From positions 1 through 41,762 of the IMG/VR virus record IMGVR_UViG_3300023180_000129: a DNA stretch of 41,762 nt, one strand, 5' to 3'. The first letter of the stretch is position 1. Each line of letters starts with the position of its first letter. Below are positions 1-6,177 of the stretch, piece by piece. Both the position numbers and the translations under genes were made by a program. This DNA comes from a virus. Below the pieces are notes generated by a model, which saw only the letters and a program-made list of their open reading frames with translations, searched no databases and was not told the origin of the DNA.

Positions 1-927
1 TTTACCTGATGCACCGTGGGTTTGGACGTTTTCGGTGCCGTTGCCGTAATCAGCGGAGTGTGAAACGGTGAAATTGTTTTTTGAATAGGAGAGCTTGACG
101 GCAGAGAAAGAGAAGGAAGCAAGGATGCCGATGCGAGAGATGGCCGCTATGAGGTCATCACGGTTCAGGACGACATTTGAATCAAAGGTGGGTGGGACGA
201 GTTTTTCAACGTCTGGGAATTTGCCGTCTAACAGGCGTGAGGTGATGACGGTGCCTGAGCAGGAATAAGAGGCGTGGCCGTTTTTGGAAATGCTGAGGTT
301 GCCCTCAAAGCCTTTTAAGCGGAGCATTTCGCTTAGGGCTTTGGCTGGGACTGTGACGCTGGTGGCGTCGGGGTCGTCTTGGCCTGTGATGGCTAAGCGG
401 TGGCCATCGGTAGCGCAGGCAAAGATTGAGCTATCAGTGATTGAAAGGCGAACGCCTTGCAGGACTTGTTTTGAGGGTTCGTTAGAGGCGGCATAGATAG
501 CCGATTTAATGGTTTCTGAGAACTCGTGATGCAGGGTGGTGAAACCGGAGTCTGGCTCGCCTTCGTCGATATTGGGGAAGTCTTCTATTTCGGCCAGCTG
601 CAGGGTGTAGTTGCTGGTTGGCGCTTTTACCAGGAGCTTCATGCCGTCCGTTTCAAGCGTGACGGTGGCTGCGGGGTCAAGCGTTGAGATTAGGTTGCTG
701 AACAGGTTGAAGGGAACGGCGACGATGCCGGTTTCATCTACCTGGCATTCAACGGAAGTAAAGATGCCAAGTTCTAGGTTGTAGGACTGAGCGCAAAGTT
801 TTTTGGCGTCATAGGAGCCAAAGGTGATGCACTGCAGGATTGGGTGAGGCGAGTTTTTTGGGCCTACAGCACGTTTTACGGTTGATAGCAGGTTGTTGAG
901 CTTGGGCTGCTCAATCTGGATTTTCAT
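1..927 (-). CDS. dnaN: DNA polymerase III beta sliding clamp (DnaN-like), C-terminus cut by the window edge
   Basis: The frame is open from the ATG at 927 to base 1 (309 codons visible of about 370-390 usual for bacterial beta clamps). The N-terminus has the bacterial beta-clamp pattern: a basic helix with LLSTVKRAV, then the HPILQCITFGSYD strand pair and the repeated sheet-helix architecture. A later segment with FACATDGHRLAITG matches the ATDGHRLA signature of the second domain. The family forms the processivity ring for DNA polymerase III; a phage copy would tether host or phage polymerase to phage DNA. It overlaps the upstream gene by 17 nt. Its start is preceded on its own strand by CACCCCC (935-941), seven bases before the ATG, rather than by a Shine-Dalgarno sequence. 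The C-terminal peptide-binding pocket is outside the window. Confidence 0.88.
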   Translation of the reverse strand, partial: MKIQIEQPKLNNLLSTVKRAVGPKNSPHPILQCITFGSYDAKKLCAQSYNLELGIFTSVECQVDETGIVAVPFNLFSNLISTLDPAATVTLETDGMKLLVKAPTSNYTLQLAEIEDFPNIDEGEPDSGFTTLHHEFSETIKSAIYAASNEPSKQVLQGVRLSITDSSIFACATDGHRLAITGQDDPDATSVTVPAKALSEMLRLKGFEGNLSISKNGHASYSCSGTVITSRLLDGKFPDVEKLVPPTFDSNVVLNRDDLIAAISRIGILASFSFSAVKLSYSKNNFTVSHSADYGNGTENVQTHGASGK

Positions 928-1204
928 TTTTGGTGGGGGTGTTGATGAGGTGGCGGATAGCAATTGCCGCAGCTTGCTCCGCTTGGATTCGTGAGATAGT
1001 GCCGCCCAGCTCTTTGTAGATCAGGGAGCCTACCCGGTTGAAGTCTTCAAAAGTTACACCAAGGCGATTGTGCTGGGTAACTTTTGCCTGCCGAATCATG
1101 CGGCGGATGACTTCCTGGCGTGAGATGTCATGAGCCTCAGCCGTCAGGTTGATTTCGTTGAACTCAGGTTCTGAGAGCTTGAGTTTGATTTCTTTGGACG
1201 GCAT
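911..1204 (-). CDS. Small ribbon-helix-helix-like protein, 97 aa
   Basis: Residues 4-38 read as a short strand (KEIKLKLSE) followed by two helices with ISRQEVIRRMIRQA, a pattern like CopG/Arc ribbon-helix-helix DNA-binding proteins. The remainder is helical with an alanine-rich segment near residues 74-86. It could be a small phage regulator, but the family assignment is weak and rests only on this pattern. It lies in the leftward replication operon, overlaps the next upstream gene by 41 nt and runs 17 nt into the sliding-clamp gene, so translational coupling is likely. Confidence 0.6.
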   Translation of the reverse strand: MPSKEIKLKLSEPEFNEINLTAEAHDISRQEVIRRMIRQAKVTQHNRLGVTFEDFNRVGSLIYKELGGTISRIQAEQAAAIAIRHLINTPTKNENPD

Positions 1205-1406
1205 AGCAATCTGCGGCAGTCTCTACAAACGACTTGATTTTGTAGAGGTCACTAGCGATGGAGATTAACAGCTCTTTGGGGATGGGCTGTTGATCTTCGA
1301 AAGCGTTATCGGAGATTGCAGCGGCTGCGGCTTTGGCCTCGTCCAAGAGGTGCAGGAGGGAATGGACGACAGGTTCCTGGCGTTCGGAAACGTCGGGGGT
1401 AATCAC
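1164..1406 (-). CDS. Hypothetical protein, 80 aa, GTG start
   Basis: I do not recognise this protein. It is mostly helical, with an Ala-rich stretch near residues 25-35 and a C-terminal helix containing one Cys. The start is a GTG at 1404-1406 that overlaps the stop of the gene upstream (GTGA arrangement), which supports a genuine coupled start. It sits between a Cys/His-rich protein and the ribbon-helix-helix-like gene in the leftward replication operon. Confidence 0.5.
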   Translation of the reverse strand: MITPDVSERQEPVVHSLLHLLDEAKAAAAAISDNAFEDQQPIPKELLISIASDLYKIKSFVETAADCYAVQRNQTQALRT

Positions 1407-1918
1407 GCTGAGGGGGTAGTGCGGGGTAATTCAAACATGTTTTTTATGCCTTGCAACTGCTGTTTTACGGATGTGATGTAGTCAGGTGCGGTGATGGTCT
1501 CACCTGCTGCCGCACGTCGGCGGAGGTCGTTCATTTGGATTTCGGCCTCTTGCCAGCGGCGAAGCCTGCGGGAATGGATTTCACGGGCTGAAAACTTGTC
1601 GATGCTGATGCCTACGGCCTGGTTGCCGTTTTCGGTTGCTACGGCGATGGGGTCACCGCCAGAGCGGAAACCACCGCGAGCGGTAGAGCCATCAGGGTTG
1701 AGAGATGGGTAGGCGGCCTCGCAATGGCAGATAACGGCAAGGTCAATGCCTGCGTGGCGTTCGCCGTTGGTGGTGGTGTCGTAGTCGGGCAGGTAGTCGT
1801 TGAGGATGCCGTCGCCGTTGGAGACGATGCCGGAATCGTGGCAGGCGTAGCACTTGACGGAAGGTGAGCGCCAAGTGATGTCGCGGTCAGTGGCGTTGCG
1901 TTTGTGAGAGCGGCTCAT
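1403..1918 (-). CDS. Cys/His-rich putative zinc-binding protein, 171 aa
   Basis: The N-terminal half contains CYACHDSG near residues 23-30 and a second CHC group near residues 64-66, so a zinc-finger-like site of the CxxC...CxC type is plausible. The C-terminal half is basic and helical with RRLRRWQ and RRRAAAGE segments. CxxC-DSG fingers occur in several phage replication-associated proteins and in DnaJ-like zinc modules. The location directly downstream of the replication initiator suggests a replication accessory role, possibly helicase loading, but no ATPase motif is present. The ATG at 1916-1918 lies 9 nt after the initiator's stop. Confidence 0.6.
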   Translation of the reverse strand: MSRSHKRNATDRDITWRSPSVKCYACHDSGIVSNGDGILNDYLPDYDTTTNGERHAGIDLAVICHCEAAYPSLNPDGSTARGGFRSGGDPIAVATENGNQAVGISIDKFSAREIHSRRLRRWQEAEIQMNDLRRRAAAGETITAPDYITSVKQQLQGIKNMFELPRTTPSA

Positions 1919-1927
1919 GGGTAGGCG

Positions 1928-2833
1928 TTAAAAGGGCATCCCCTCTGGTGCACCGTTCTCCCACGGTTTGCTCAGTCCTGCCCCGTCAGTGGACAGCAGA
2001 TCAGTTGACCCCAGAAAGGTTTCGTACTTGCCGTCACGGAGCCAGCGGAAGCAATCGGGGAAATAGGCCACAAAGCCGCCTTTGCGCTCCATAGCGCCCT
2101 GTTCCTGCACCGCAGCCGTCAAAGCGCCTTGCAGGGCCTCTGAGGGGCATTTGCGGAGTGCTTTGCGGTATTGCTCCCATGCGAGCGGTTTGGACTGGCC
2201 AGAGGCGCGTTTGCCAATGCTCTGGTACTGGCGCCAGAACTGCTCGAACTCAGGGCTGTAAGGCACCGACGCCTTGGGCTTGCGGCCTCGCTTTTTCGGC
2301 TGTTCGTTTTTTTCCACCTGATCTCGTGGTTGATTTCCGAAATCAACCCCCGCCTCAGACCCAGGTTCAGGCTGGAAATCAACATAGGGTTTTATTGGGT
2401 TTTTATTAGCTGGGTTTTTATTAGGGGTGCTTTTTGGTACTGGGGTACCTAGGTACCTTTTGGCACCCCCCTCCCCCGTTTTGAGGGGATCCCTTTTGGT
2501 ACCGGGGTACTTTTTGGCACCCCCTTCCTCGCGGTGCAGCCGGACGGTGTAAACCGCTGTTCGCCCTGGCCGTGGCGTGCGCAGAACCCAGCCCTCTTCC
2601 ACAAGCCAGTGCAGCGCCTTCACCACGTCCTGCACCTTGATCCCCGTTCGATCAGCGATGGTGGCGCGTGATGCCCAGCAGCCTTCCTCGCTGCCCCAGC
2701 CGAAGCGATGCAGCCAGAGGTAAACGCAAATAATTTGCTTTCCGCCGCGCTCTGGCATCAGGTCCATTAGCTCGTATGGAATTGATGCGTAGGCCGGCGT
2801 CCTGTAAGCGCGTGACACGTTGTAAAATTCCAC
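1928..2833 (-). CDS. Phage replication initiator (lambda O-like organisation), GTG start
   Basis: This 301-aa protein has two domains. Residues 1-100 form a winged-helix/HTH region (GCWASRATIADRTGIKVQDV followed by a helix ending in LVEEGWV), as in phage O/DnaD-type initiators. Residues about 195-280 carry the pattern FEQFWRQY...KPLAWEQYRKAL...FPDCFRWLRDGKYE, common in the C-terminal domains of phage replication proteins. The middle is a low-complexity Lys/Pro/Asn linker. Its DNA holds palindromes and direct repeats (2329-2526), so the origin is probably inside the gene, as in lambda O. Such proteins bind origin iterons and recruit the host helicase. The start is a GTG at 2831-2833; no in-frame ATG lies closer upstream. 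Confidence 0.75.
   Translation of the reverse strand: MEFYNVSRAYRTPAYASIPYELMDLMPERGGKQIICVYLWLHRFGWGSEEGCWASRATIADRTGIKVQDVVKALHWLVEEGWVLRTPRPGRTAVYTVRLHREEGGAKKYPGTKRDPLKTGEGGAKRYLGTPVPKSTPNKNPANKNPIKPYVDFQPEPGSEAGVDFGNQPRDQVEKNEQPKKRGRKPKASVPYSPEFEQFWRQYQSIGKRASGQSKPLAWEQYRKALRKCPSEALQGALTAAVQEQGAMERKGGFVAYFPDCFRWLRDGKYETFLGSTDLLSTDGAGLSKPWENGAPEGMPF
2387..2424 (+). repeat. Three AT-rich direct repeats (GGGTTTT(T)ATTAG)
   Basis: Copies lie at 2387-2396, 2397-2409 and 2412-2424; the last two are identical over 13 bases. They sit between the palindromic half-sites and the TTTTGG(T/C)AC iterons and would be a natural DNA-unwinding element for the candidate origin. Confidence 0.6.
2444..2457. 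repeat. Perfect 14-bp palindrome GGTACCTAGGTACC
   Basis: This fully symmetric sequence is flanked by TTTTGGTAC/TTTTGGCAC repeats in the candidate origin and may be an initiator-binding site. A related GGTACCGGGGTAC copy lies at about 2498-2510. Confidence 0.55.
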
Positions 2834-2845
2834 TGGAATGTTCGA

Positions 2846-2878
2846 GAGCGGCCCTTACCTGCGGTCGCTCTTTTTTTT
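2846..2878 (+). terminator. Rho-independent terminator facing the plus strand
   Basis: An 8-bp stem (GAGCGGCC at 2846-2853 with GGTCGCTC at 2863-2870, one G-U pair) and a 9-nt loop are followed by eight T residues (2871-2878). On the minus strand, the coding direction here, the T run would precede the hairpin, so it does not terminate the leftward operon. Either an unannotated rightward transcript ends here or the site insulates the initiator gene from antisense transcription. Confidence 0.6.
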
Positions 2879-2894
2879 GTGCGTGAGAGACAGC

Positions 2895-3134
2895 CTATTG
2901 GGGCTGAGTTTCGTAAAAGCTGTTCAGGGTCGATTCGTGGCGGCCCAGGAGTGACGCGGCCTCAGCGTGGTAACGCCTTATATCGGCATCGCTTTCCCAT
3001 TTGGGCGGCAGGCCCTGCCAGTCCCGTTCCTCGTCTTTGCTAATTTCTGCATCAATGCGGTCATGGATGGCCCGCGTTAATGCCATGTCTGTGACTAGGG
3101 CTTCAAGCAGTTTCTGGCGCTGTTCAGGTGTCAT
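2895..3134 (-). CDS. Hypothetical protein, 79 aa
   Basis: I do not recognise this protein. It is acidic and helical (MTPEQRQKLLEAL at the N-terminus, RYHAEAASLLGRHESTL near the C-terminus) with no Cys. It is the first gene of the leftward operon and is divergent from RusA, so the 71 bp between them should carry back-to-back promoters. The ATG at 3132-3134 is the natural start. Confidence 0.5.
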   Translation of the reverse strand: MTPEQRQKLLEALVTDMALTRAIHDRIDAEISKDEERDWQGLPPKWESDADIRRYHAEAASLLGRHESTLNSFYETQPQ

Positions 3135-3161
3135 CTAGGGGCCAAAAGCAGCGCTAAGTTA

Positions 3162-3190
3162 CTGACATTCTCTTGGGCCCGTAGTGATAC
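3162..3190 (+). promoter_or_regulatory. Sigma-70-like promoter for the early rightward genes
   Basis: CTGACA (3162-3167), a 17-nt spacer and TGATAC (3185-3190) match the -35/-10 consensus well. Transcription would start only about 10 nt before the RusA GTG, giving an almost leaderless mRNA. Confidence 0.4.
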
Positions 3191-3205
3191 AGGCCAGAAC
3201 GCCTA

Positions 3206-3649
3206 GTGACCATTCACGTTGATGTTTTCGGCATTGTGCCAGCGCCTCAGGGCAGCAAAAAGCACGTTGGCCATGGCCGCATGGTTGAAGCGAGCAAGCG
3301 GGTGAAGCCTTGGCGGGAGGCGGTCAGGCAAGCGGCTTTGGACCTTAACGAGCCGGTGATTGAAACTGCCTGCTCTGTCTCAATGGTCTTCCGGTTCCCT
3401 CGGCCTAAGAATCACTTTAAGGCGAACGGAGAGCTGAAAGACACAGCGCCTGGTTGGCTGACGGTGAAGCGGAATGACCTTGACAAGCTGTGCCGGTCAA
3501 CGCTGGACGGGTTGAGCCATACGGTGAAGCAGGGCCGGAGCTTGCTGGCTGATGACTGCCTAGTGGTGGCGATTGCAGCAGAGAAGCGGTATTGCATTGG
3601 CCAGGAGCAACCGGGCGCCTGTATCACGGTCATACCGATCAATTACTGA
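3206..3649 (+). CDS. rusA: RusA-family Holliday junction resolvase
   Basis: The 147-aa protein has the RusA layout: an N-terminal strand with APQGSKKHVG, then FRFPRPKNHF, a central KRNDLDKLCRSTLDGL segment and LADDCLVVAIAAEKRY. The two Asp residues in NDLDK and the DD in LADDCLV correspond to the catalytic acidic residues of RusA, which cuts four-way junctions symmetrically as a dimer. In phages it resolves recombination intermediates before packaging, which fits the RecE-like nuclease and annealing protein encoded downstream. The start is a GTG at 3206; the length (147 aa) is slightly above typical RusA (about 120 aa). Confidence 0.88.
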   Translation: MTIHVDVFGIVPAPQGSKKHVGHGRMVEASKRVKPWREAVRQAALDLNEPVIETACSVSMVFRFPRPKNHFKANGELKDTAPGWLTVKRNDLDKLCRSTLDGLSHTVKQGRSLLADDCLVVAIAAEKRYCIGQEQPGACITVIPINY

Positions 3650-3730
3650 CTGCAGTGAGCAGGAAGGGGGAGCACGAGGTATAGTGAGCAGATCGGCAGG
3701 CGACTGCCGGTTGCACATCGACAACTGCAC

Positions 3731-3895
3731 ATGACTCCCAAGCAACGCCTTGACCGGGCATTGCAGATCAGGGCCGCCCTGACTGCATTGATGACCGACG
3801 ACGAGGCCGAAACCTACGAGGTGATCGACGAGCACTTGACCGATTACATCAACGAGCTTTCGCTCGCGTATGAGGCAACGCTCGATGAGCTTTGA
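3731..3895 (+). CDS. Small acidic hypothetical protein, 54 aa
   Basis: An ATG-started frame of 55 codons lies directly upstream of a strong terminator. The product begins MTPKQRLDRALQIRAAL and ends in an acidic helix (YEATLDEL). Its start resembles that of the 79-aa protein at 2895-3134 (MTPEQRQKLLEAL), so the two may be distantly related. Function is unknown. The call rests on its position between RusA and the terminator and on the helical composition. Confidence 0.5.
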   Translation: MTPKQRLDRALQIRAALTALMTDDEAETYEVIDEHLTDYINELSLAYEATLDEL

Positions 3896-3901
3896 GACTT
3901 A

Positions 3902-3921
3902 GGCCCTTCGGGGCCTTTTTT
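3902..3921 (+). terminator. Rho-independent terminator after the RusA segment
   Basis: GGCCC / GGGCC form a stem closed by a TTCG tetraloop (3902-3915), followed by six T residues. It ends the first rightward transcription unit, so the genes from 4095 onward need their own promoter. Confidence 0.8.
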
Positions 3922-4030
3922 ATTGCGTGCTAGTTGCCAGCAGGGCCAAGCGTGTGTAAAAGGGGGTGCGAGGAGATAGGGGGAGGGGGTCTCACACCAG
4001 CCCCCTCTTTTTTTGTGCCAATTCAAGAGC

Positions 4031-4094
4031 TGTCACCCTGGGGGTAGTAGGGGTGACCACAGGGGTTATCTTTAGTTCATCGGCAATCACCCCC
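4031..4094 (+). promoter_or_regulatory. Early upstream element, copy A (64 bp)
   Basis: This 64-bp sequence aligns without gaps to 4644-4707 at 51 of 64 positions. Conserved parts are TGTCAC, CTGGGGGTAG, AGGGGT, a -10-like TATCTT (4067-4072; TATATT in copy B), TTCATCG and a terminal CACCCCC that abuts the start codon. GGGGGT near the 5' end and ACCCCC at the 3' end are inverted repeats. No canonical -35 lies 16-18 nt before the -10-like hexamer, so an alternative promoter or operator is likely. Confidence 0.6.
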
Positions 4095-4382
4095 ATGGCT
4101 CGCACTCTCTCCACCCGCTCCGTTCTCAAGCGCCTCCGCGATGGTGGCTTCGACATGACCGCCGTAATTGAGCAGTCACGCGGTCGCATCGAAATTGGCC
4201 ACATCAACGACGAGACGCAACGCGCTGACTGGGAGCAACGCCAAGCAAACATTGAACTGGCCGAGCAGGCTTCTGAGCTTCTGGGCTGGGGTTGGTTCTG
4301 CAGCGGTTACGGCACCGTTCACCTCTGGGCCGATCGTGGCTGCCCCGTGCACCGCGAGCTTGTTTCCCTGAACATCGACTGA
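4095..4382 (+). CDS. Small hypothetical protein, 95 aa
   Basis: I chose the ATG at 4095 because it follows immediately after the conserved upstream element; a longer frame back to 3966 would run through that element. The N-terminus is basic (MARTLSTRSVLKRLRDGG) and the centre is acidic/helical (DETQRADWEQRQANIELAEQ). The C-terminal part has GWGWFCSGYGTVHLW and one further Cys. No family is recognised. It is the first of a run of five tiny genes ahead of the recombination module and probably an early host-directed protein. Confidence 0.55.
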   Translation: MARTLSTRSVLKRLRDGGFDMTAVIEQSRGRIEIGHINDETQRADWEQRQANIELAEQASELLGWGWFCSGYGTVHLWADRGCPVHRELVSLNID

Positions 4383-4389
4383 TCTGCCT

Positions 4390-4404
4390 GGCCCCTTCGG
4401 GGCC
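4390..4404 (+). terminator. GC hairpin without a T-tract, probable attenuator or weak terminator
   Basis: GGCCCC...GGGGCC forms a tight hairpin at 4390-4404, nearly identical to the stem of the terminator at 3902, but it is followed by TCACTTG rather than T residues. It sits between two tiny early genes and could reduce read-through or stabilise the upstream mRNA end. Confidence 0.35.
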
Positions 4405-4426
4405 TCACTTGACACCCCAAAGAATC

Positions 4427-4630
4427 ATGACCATTACCGAAGCACGCAAAACCCTCACTCAGCTTGGGTATGACCTTTTGGGCTATCAAGCCATGGGCAG
4501 AGAGCGCCGTTATTGCGTTTGGCGCGGCCAGCTTGCCGAGTTCTGCAACCTGCCCACTGGCGGCTCTTTTGACAAGGACGGCTTAAAGGCTTTTGCGGCT
4601 GAGGTAGTGGCTTCAATCAGCTCCCACTAG
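4427..4630 (+). CDS. Small hypothetical protein, 67 aa
   Basis: The frame starts at the ATG at 4427, eight bases after CACCCC (4413-4418). The product begins MTITEARKTLTQLGYDLLGY, continues with a basic patch (RERRYCVWRG) and ends in an Ala-rich helix. No family is recognised. It lies between the two copies of the 64-bp upstream element, so it probably shares a transcript with the 95-aa gene before it. Confidence 0.5.
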   Translation: MTITEARKTLTQLGYDLLGYQAMGRERRYCVWRGQLAEFCNLPTGGSFDKDGLKAFAAEVVASISSH

Positions 4631-4643
4631 CCAACCCCCTAAC

Positions 4644-4707
4644 TGTCACACTGGGGGTAGCAGGGGTTAGGAGAGGGTCTATATTTAATTCATCGACAGG
4701 CACCCCC
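4644..4707 (+). promoter_or_regulatory. Early upstream element, copy B (64 bp)
   Basis: This is the second copy of the element at 4031-4094, with 51 of 64 positions identical and no gap. The -10-like hexamer is TATATT (4680-4685) and the CACCCCC ends one base before the ATG at 4709. The same order and spacing of all blocks in both copies argue for a functional regulatory unit rather than chance similarity. Confidence 0.6.
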
Positions 4708-4708
4708 A

Positions 4709-4897
4709 ATGAAAACCTTCACCACCGCCACCCGCTACTACGCCGCTCAAGTCAACGGCGTCACCCTCGGTTCCTGGTACGTCGATCAGGCCAAAGCCCA
4801 GGCCAAAGTCGATTCCCTCAACCGTGAATGGAACGGCGAGCGCACCTTCACCGTGCACAGCTGGGTTGCTGACACCTTCACCGCACACGAGCGCTGA
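4709..4897 (+). CDS. Small hypothetical protein, 62 aa
   Basis: The ATG at 4709 follows copy B of the upstream element by one base. The product begins MKTFTTATRYYAAQVNGVTL and contains YVDQAKAQAKVDSLNREW, suggesting a small strand-helix-strand fold. No family is recognised. Its dedicated regulatory element suggests early, strong expression. Confidence 0.55.
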   Translation: MKTFTTATRYYAAQVNGVTLGSWYVDQAKAQAKVDSLNREWNGERTFTVHSWVADTFTAHER

Positions 4898-4931
4898 TCG
4901 CGCTTTTCCAACCACTCACCCCCGATCAATC

Positions 4932-5072
4932 ATGAAAGCCATTGCATTCCTCGCAGTCCTCACCGGAATCAGCGGACTTTTCCTACATCAGGCCAACAGC
5001 AGCCTGCATCAAATGACCATCGCAGATTGCAACGCCGGTATTCAACGCGCTTGCACTTACCTGCAGAAGTAA
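4932..5072 (+). CDS. Tiny membrane or exported protein, 46 aa
   Basis: An ATG at 4932 opens a 47-codon frame. Residues 1-20 (MKAIAFLAVLTGISGLFLHQ) form a signal peptide or single membrane helix; the rest carries two Cys residues that could form a disulfide outside the cytoplasm. CACCCCC lies eight bases upstream (4917-4923). Function is unknown. Confidence 0.5.
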   Translation: MKAIAFLAVLTGISGLFLHQANSSLHQMTIADCNAGIQRACTYLQK

Positions 5073-5143
5073 CGGGACAGAGCCACCGCCACCCCCGTAG
5101 CAATGGCCTATCCCTACCCGCTGCGACGGGTGCCAAATTTTAC

Positions 5144-5172
5144 TTGCATTCACTGTTCACCCCTGGTAATCT
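5144..5172 (+). promoter_or_regulatory. Sigma-70-like promoter of the recombination operon
   Basis: TTGCAT (5144-5149), exactly 17 nt, then TAATCT (5167-5172). Start of transcription would fall near 5179, about 28 nt before the ATG at 5207. It lies in the 134-bp gap after the 46-aa gene; nothing else was seen in that gap. Confidence 0.55.
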
Positions 5173-5206
5173 CTCCTCAGCCTTCTGGCTACCACCCCCA
5201 CAAACA

Positions 5207-5395
5207 ATGACCGAATCGCAAGAGCGGCACACGCTGCTAACCGCGCAACATTTTGGTGGTGCATTTGTCAAAGCACTTGCACGCGCCGGCCTCGTAGCTG
5301 ACCTCAGAAACCGCGAACGCATCTTTCAGGCATTCCCTGAAATCCTGGGCCTTTACGGCCCCCGTGGAGACTTCTACAGCGAGGATCTCGGGTGA
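5207..5395 (+). CDS. Small hypothetical protein, 62 aa
   Basis: The ATG at 5207 follows CACCCCC (5193-5199) by seven bases and the promoter by about 35. The product is helical (MTESQERHTLLTAQHFGGAF, then a Lys/Arg-rich helix) with FPEILGLYG near the end. Its stop overlaps the GTG of the RecE-like exonuclease (GTGA), so the two are translationally coupled. No family is recognised. A longer in-frame reading back to 5027 would run through the promoter and is not favoured. Confidence 0.6.
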   Translation: MTESQERHTLLTAQHFGGAFVKALARAGLVADLRNRERIFQAFPEILGLYGPRGDFYSEDLG

Positions 5396-6177
5396 CAATT
5401 ACTAACGCCGAATACCACGCTGACCCCTCCGTCAGCGCCTCCCATCTCCATGCCGTTGCCGTCAGCCCGGAGAACTACTACCGCAAATATGTTGATCCCC
5501 ACCGTCCTGCTGTCGAGCCAACTAGCGCAATGCGCTTTGGCACTCTTGCCCATTGTGCAGTTCTCGAACCCGACGAATTGCACGCCCGATTCGCTGTTTG
5601 TCCACCACGCAACACCAAGGCAGGAAAGGAGCGAGCAGCGGAGCTGGAAGCAGCGGGAATCGAAGTTGTTTCATCACTTGATTGGGCATTGGCAGGAAAG
5701 CTCTCAGAAGCAGTCAGGCGCCACCCAATCGCCAGCGAATTGCTCTCCGATGGCAAGGCAGAGCAGTCCTTCTGGTGGACTGATCTAGACACCGAATTGC
5801 GCTGCAAATGCCGGCCTGATTGGATGTGCCGCGATACGGTCATTGATCTCAAGACAACTACCGACGCATCACCAGCAGGCTTTGCACGATCGGTAGCCAA
5901 GTTCCGCTACCACGTCCAACAGGCGCATTACATGGCCGGCACCTTCGCTACCCGGTTTGTCTTTATCGCCGTTGAGAAAACCTTTCCCTACAGCATCGGG
6001 GTTTACGAACTAGACGACGATGCATTGGCCGAAGGTCAGCGCCTAGCTGATCGTGACCTGCGCCGAATCAAGCGCTGCAGGGAAAACGACAACTGGCCTG
6101 GCTACAGCGCCGAAATCACCTCGCTCAGCCTTCCTGCCTGGGCCTACGACACCAGCACCATTGCAGAGGATTTCTGA
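5392..6177 (+). CDS. RecE-like PD-(D/E)XK exonuclease (DUF3799 family)
   Basis: The 261-aa protein begins with the family signature: YHADPSVSASHLHAVA, SPENYYRKYVDP and AMRFGTLAHCAVLEP. The nuclease core is visible as E124 (AEQSFWW), D143 (CRPDW), D152 with K154 (VIDLKTT) and a YHVQQAHYMAG motif at 173-183. Homologues degrade the 5' strand of duplex DNA and hand the 3' overhang to an annealing protein, encoded here two genes downstream. The GTG start overlaps the stop of the preceding gene and the stop overlaps the next ATG. I am confident of the family; the coupling to the annealing protein is inferred. Confidence 0.9.
   Translation: MTITNAEYHADPSVSASHLHAVAVSPENYYRKYVDPHRPAVEPTSAMRFGTLAHCAVLEPDELHARFAVCPPRNTKAGKERAAELEAAGIEVVSSLDWALAGKLSEAVRRHPIASELLSDGKAEQSFWWTDLDTELRCKCRPDWMCRDTVIDLKTTTDASPAGFARSVAKFRYHVQQAHYMAGTFATRFVFIAVEKTFPYSIGVYELDDDALAEGQRLADRDLRRIKRCRENDNWPGYSAEITSLSLPAWAYDTSTIAEDF

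Larger units (their letters stand above)
2329..2526. other. Candidate replication origin inside the initiator gene
   Basis: Three kinds of structure are packed into about 200 bp encoding the linker of the initiator. One is a 9-bp inverted repeat (GTTGATTTC / GAAATCAAC, 2329-2347) with a third half-site at 2375-2383. The second is an AT-rich stretch with three tandem copies of GGGTTTT(T)ATT (2387-2424). The third is four iteron-like copies of TTTTGG(T/C)AC starting near 2432, 2457, 2493 and 2512, with a perfect 14-bp palindrome at 2444-2457. The combination of initiator-binding repeats and an easily melted block matches the lambdoid ori-in-O arrangement. Function is inferred. Confidence 0.55.

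Noticed and set aside
284-496. Plus-strand 70-aa frame
   Set aside because: It lies wholly inside the minus-strand sliding clamp gene and has a low-complexity composition expected from an antisense frame.
3966-4094. Longer start for the 95-aa gene
   Set aside because: The extension would translate the conserved 64-bp upstream element, which is also present before a different gene, so the ATG at 4095 is preferred.
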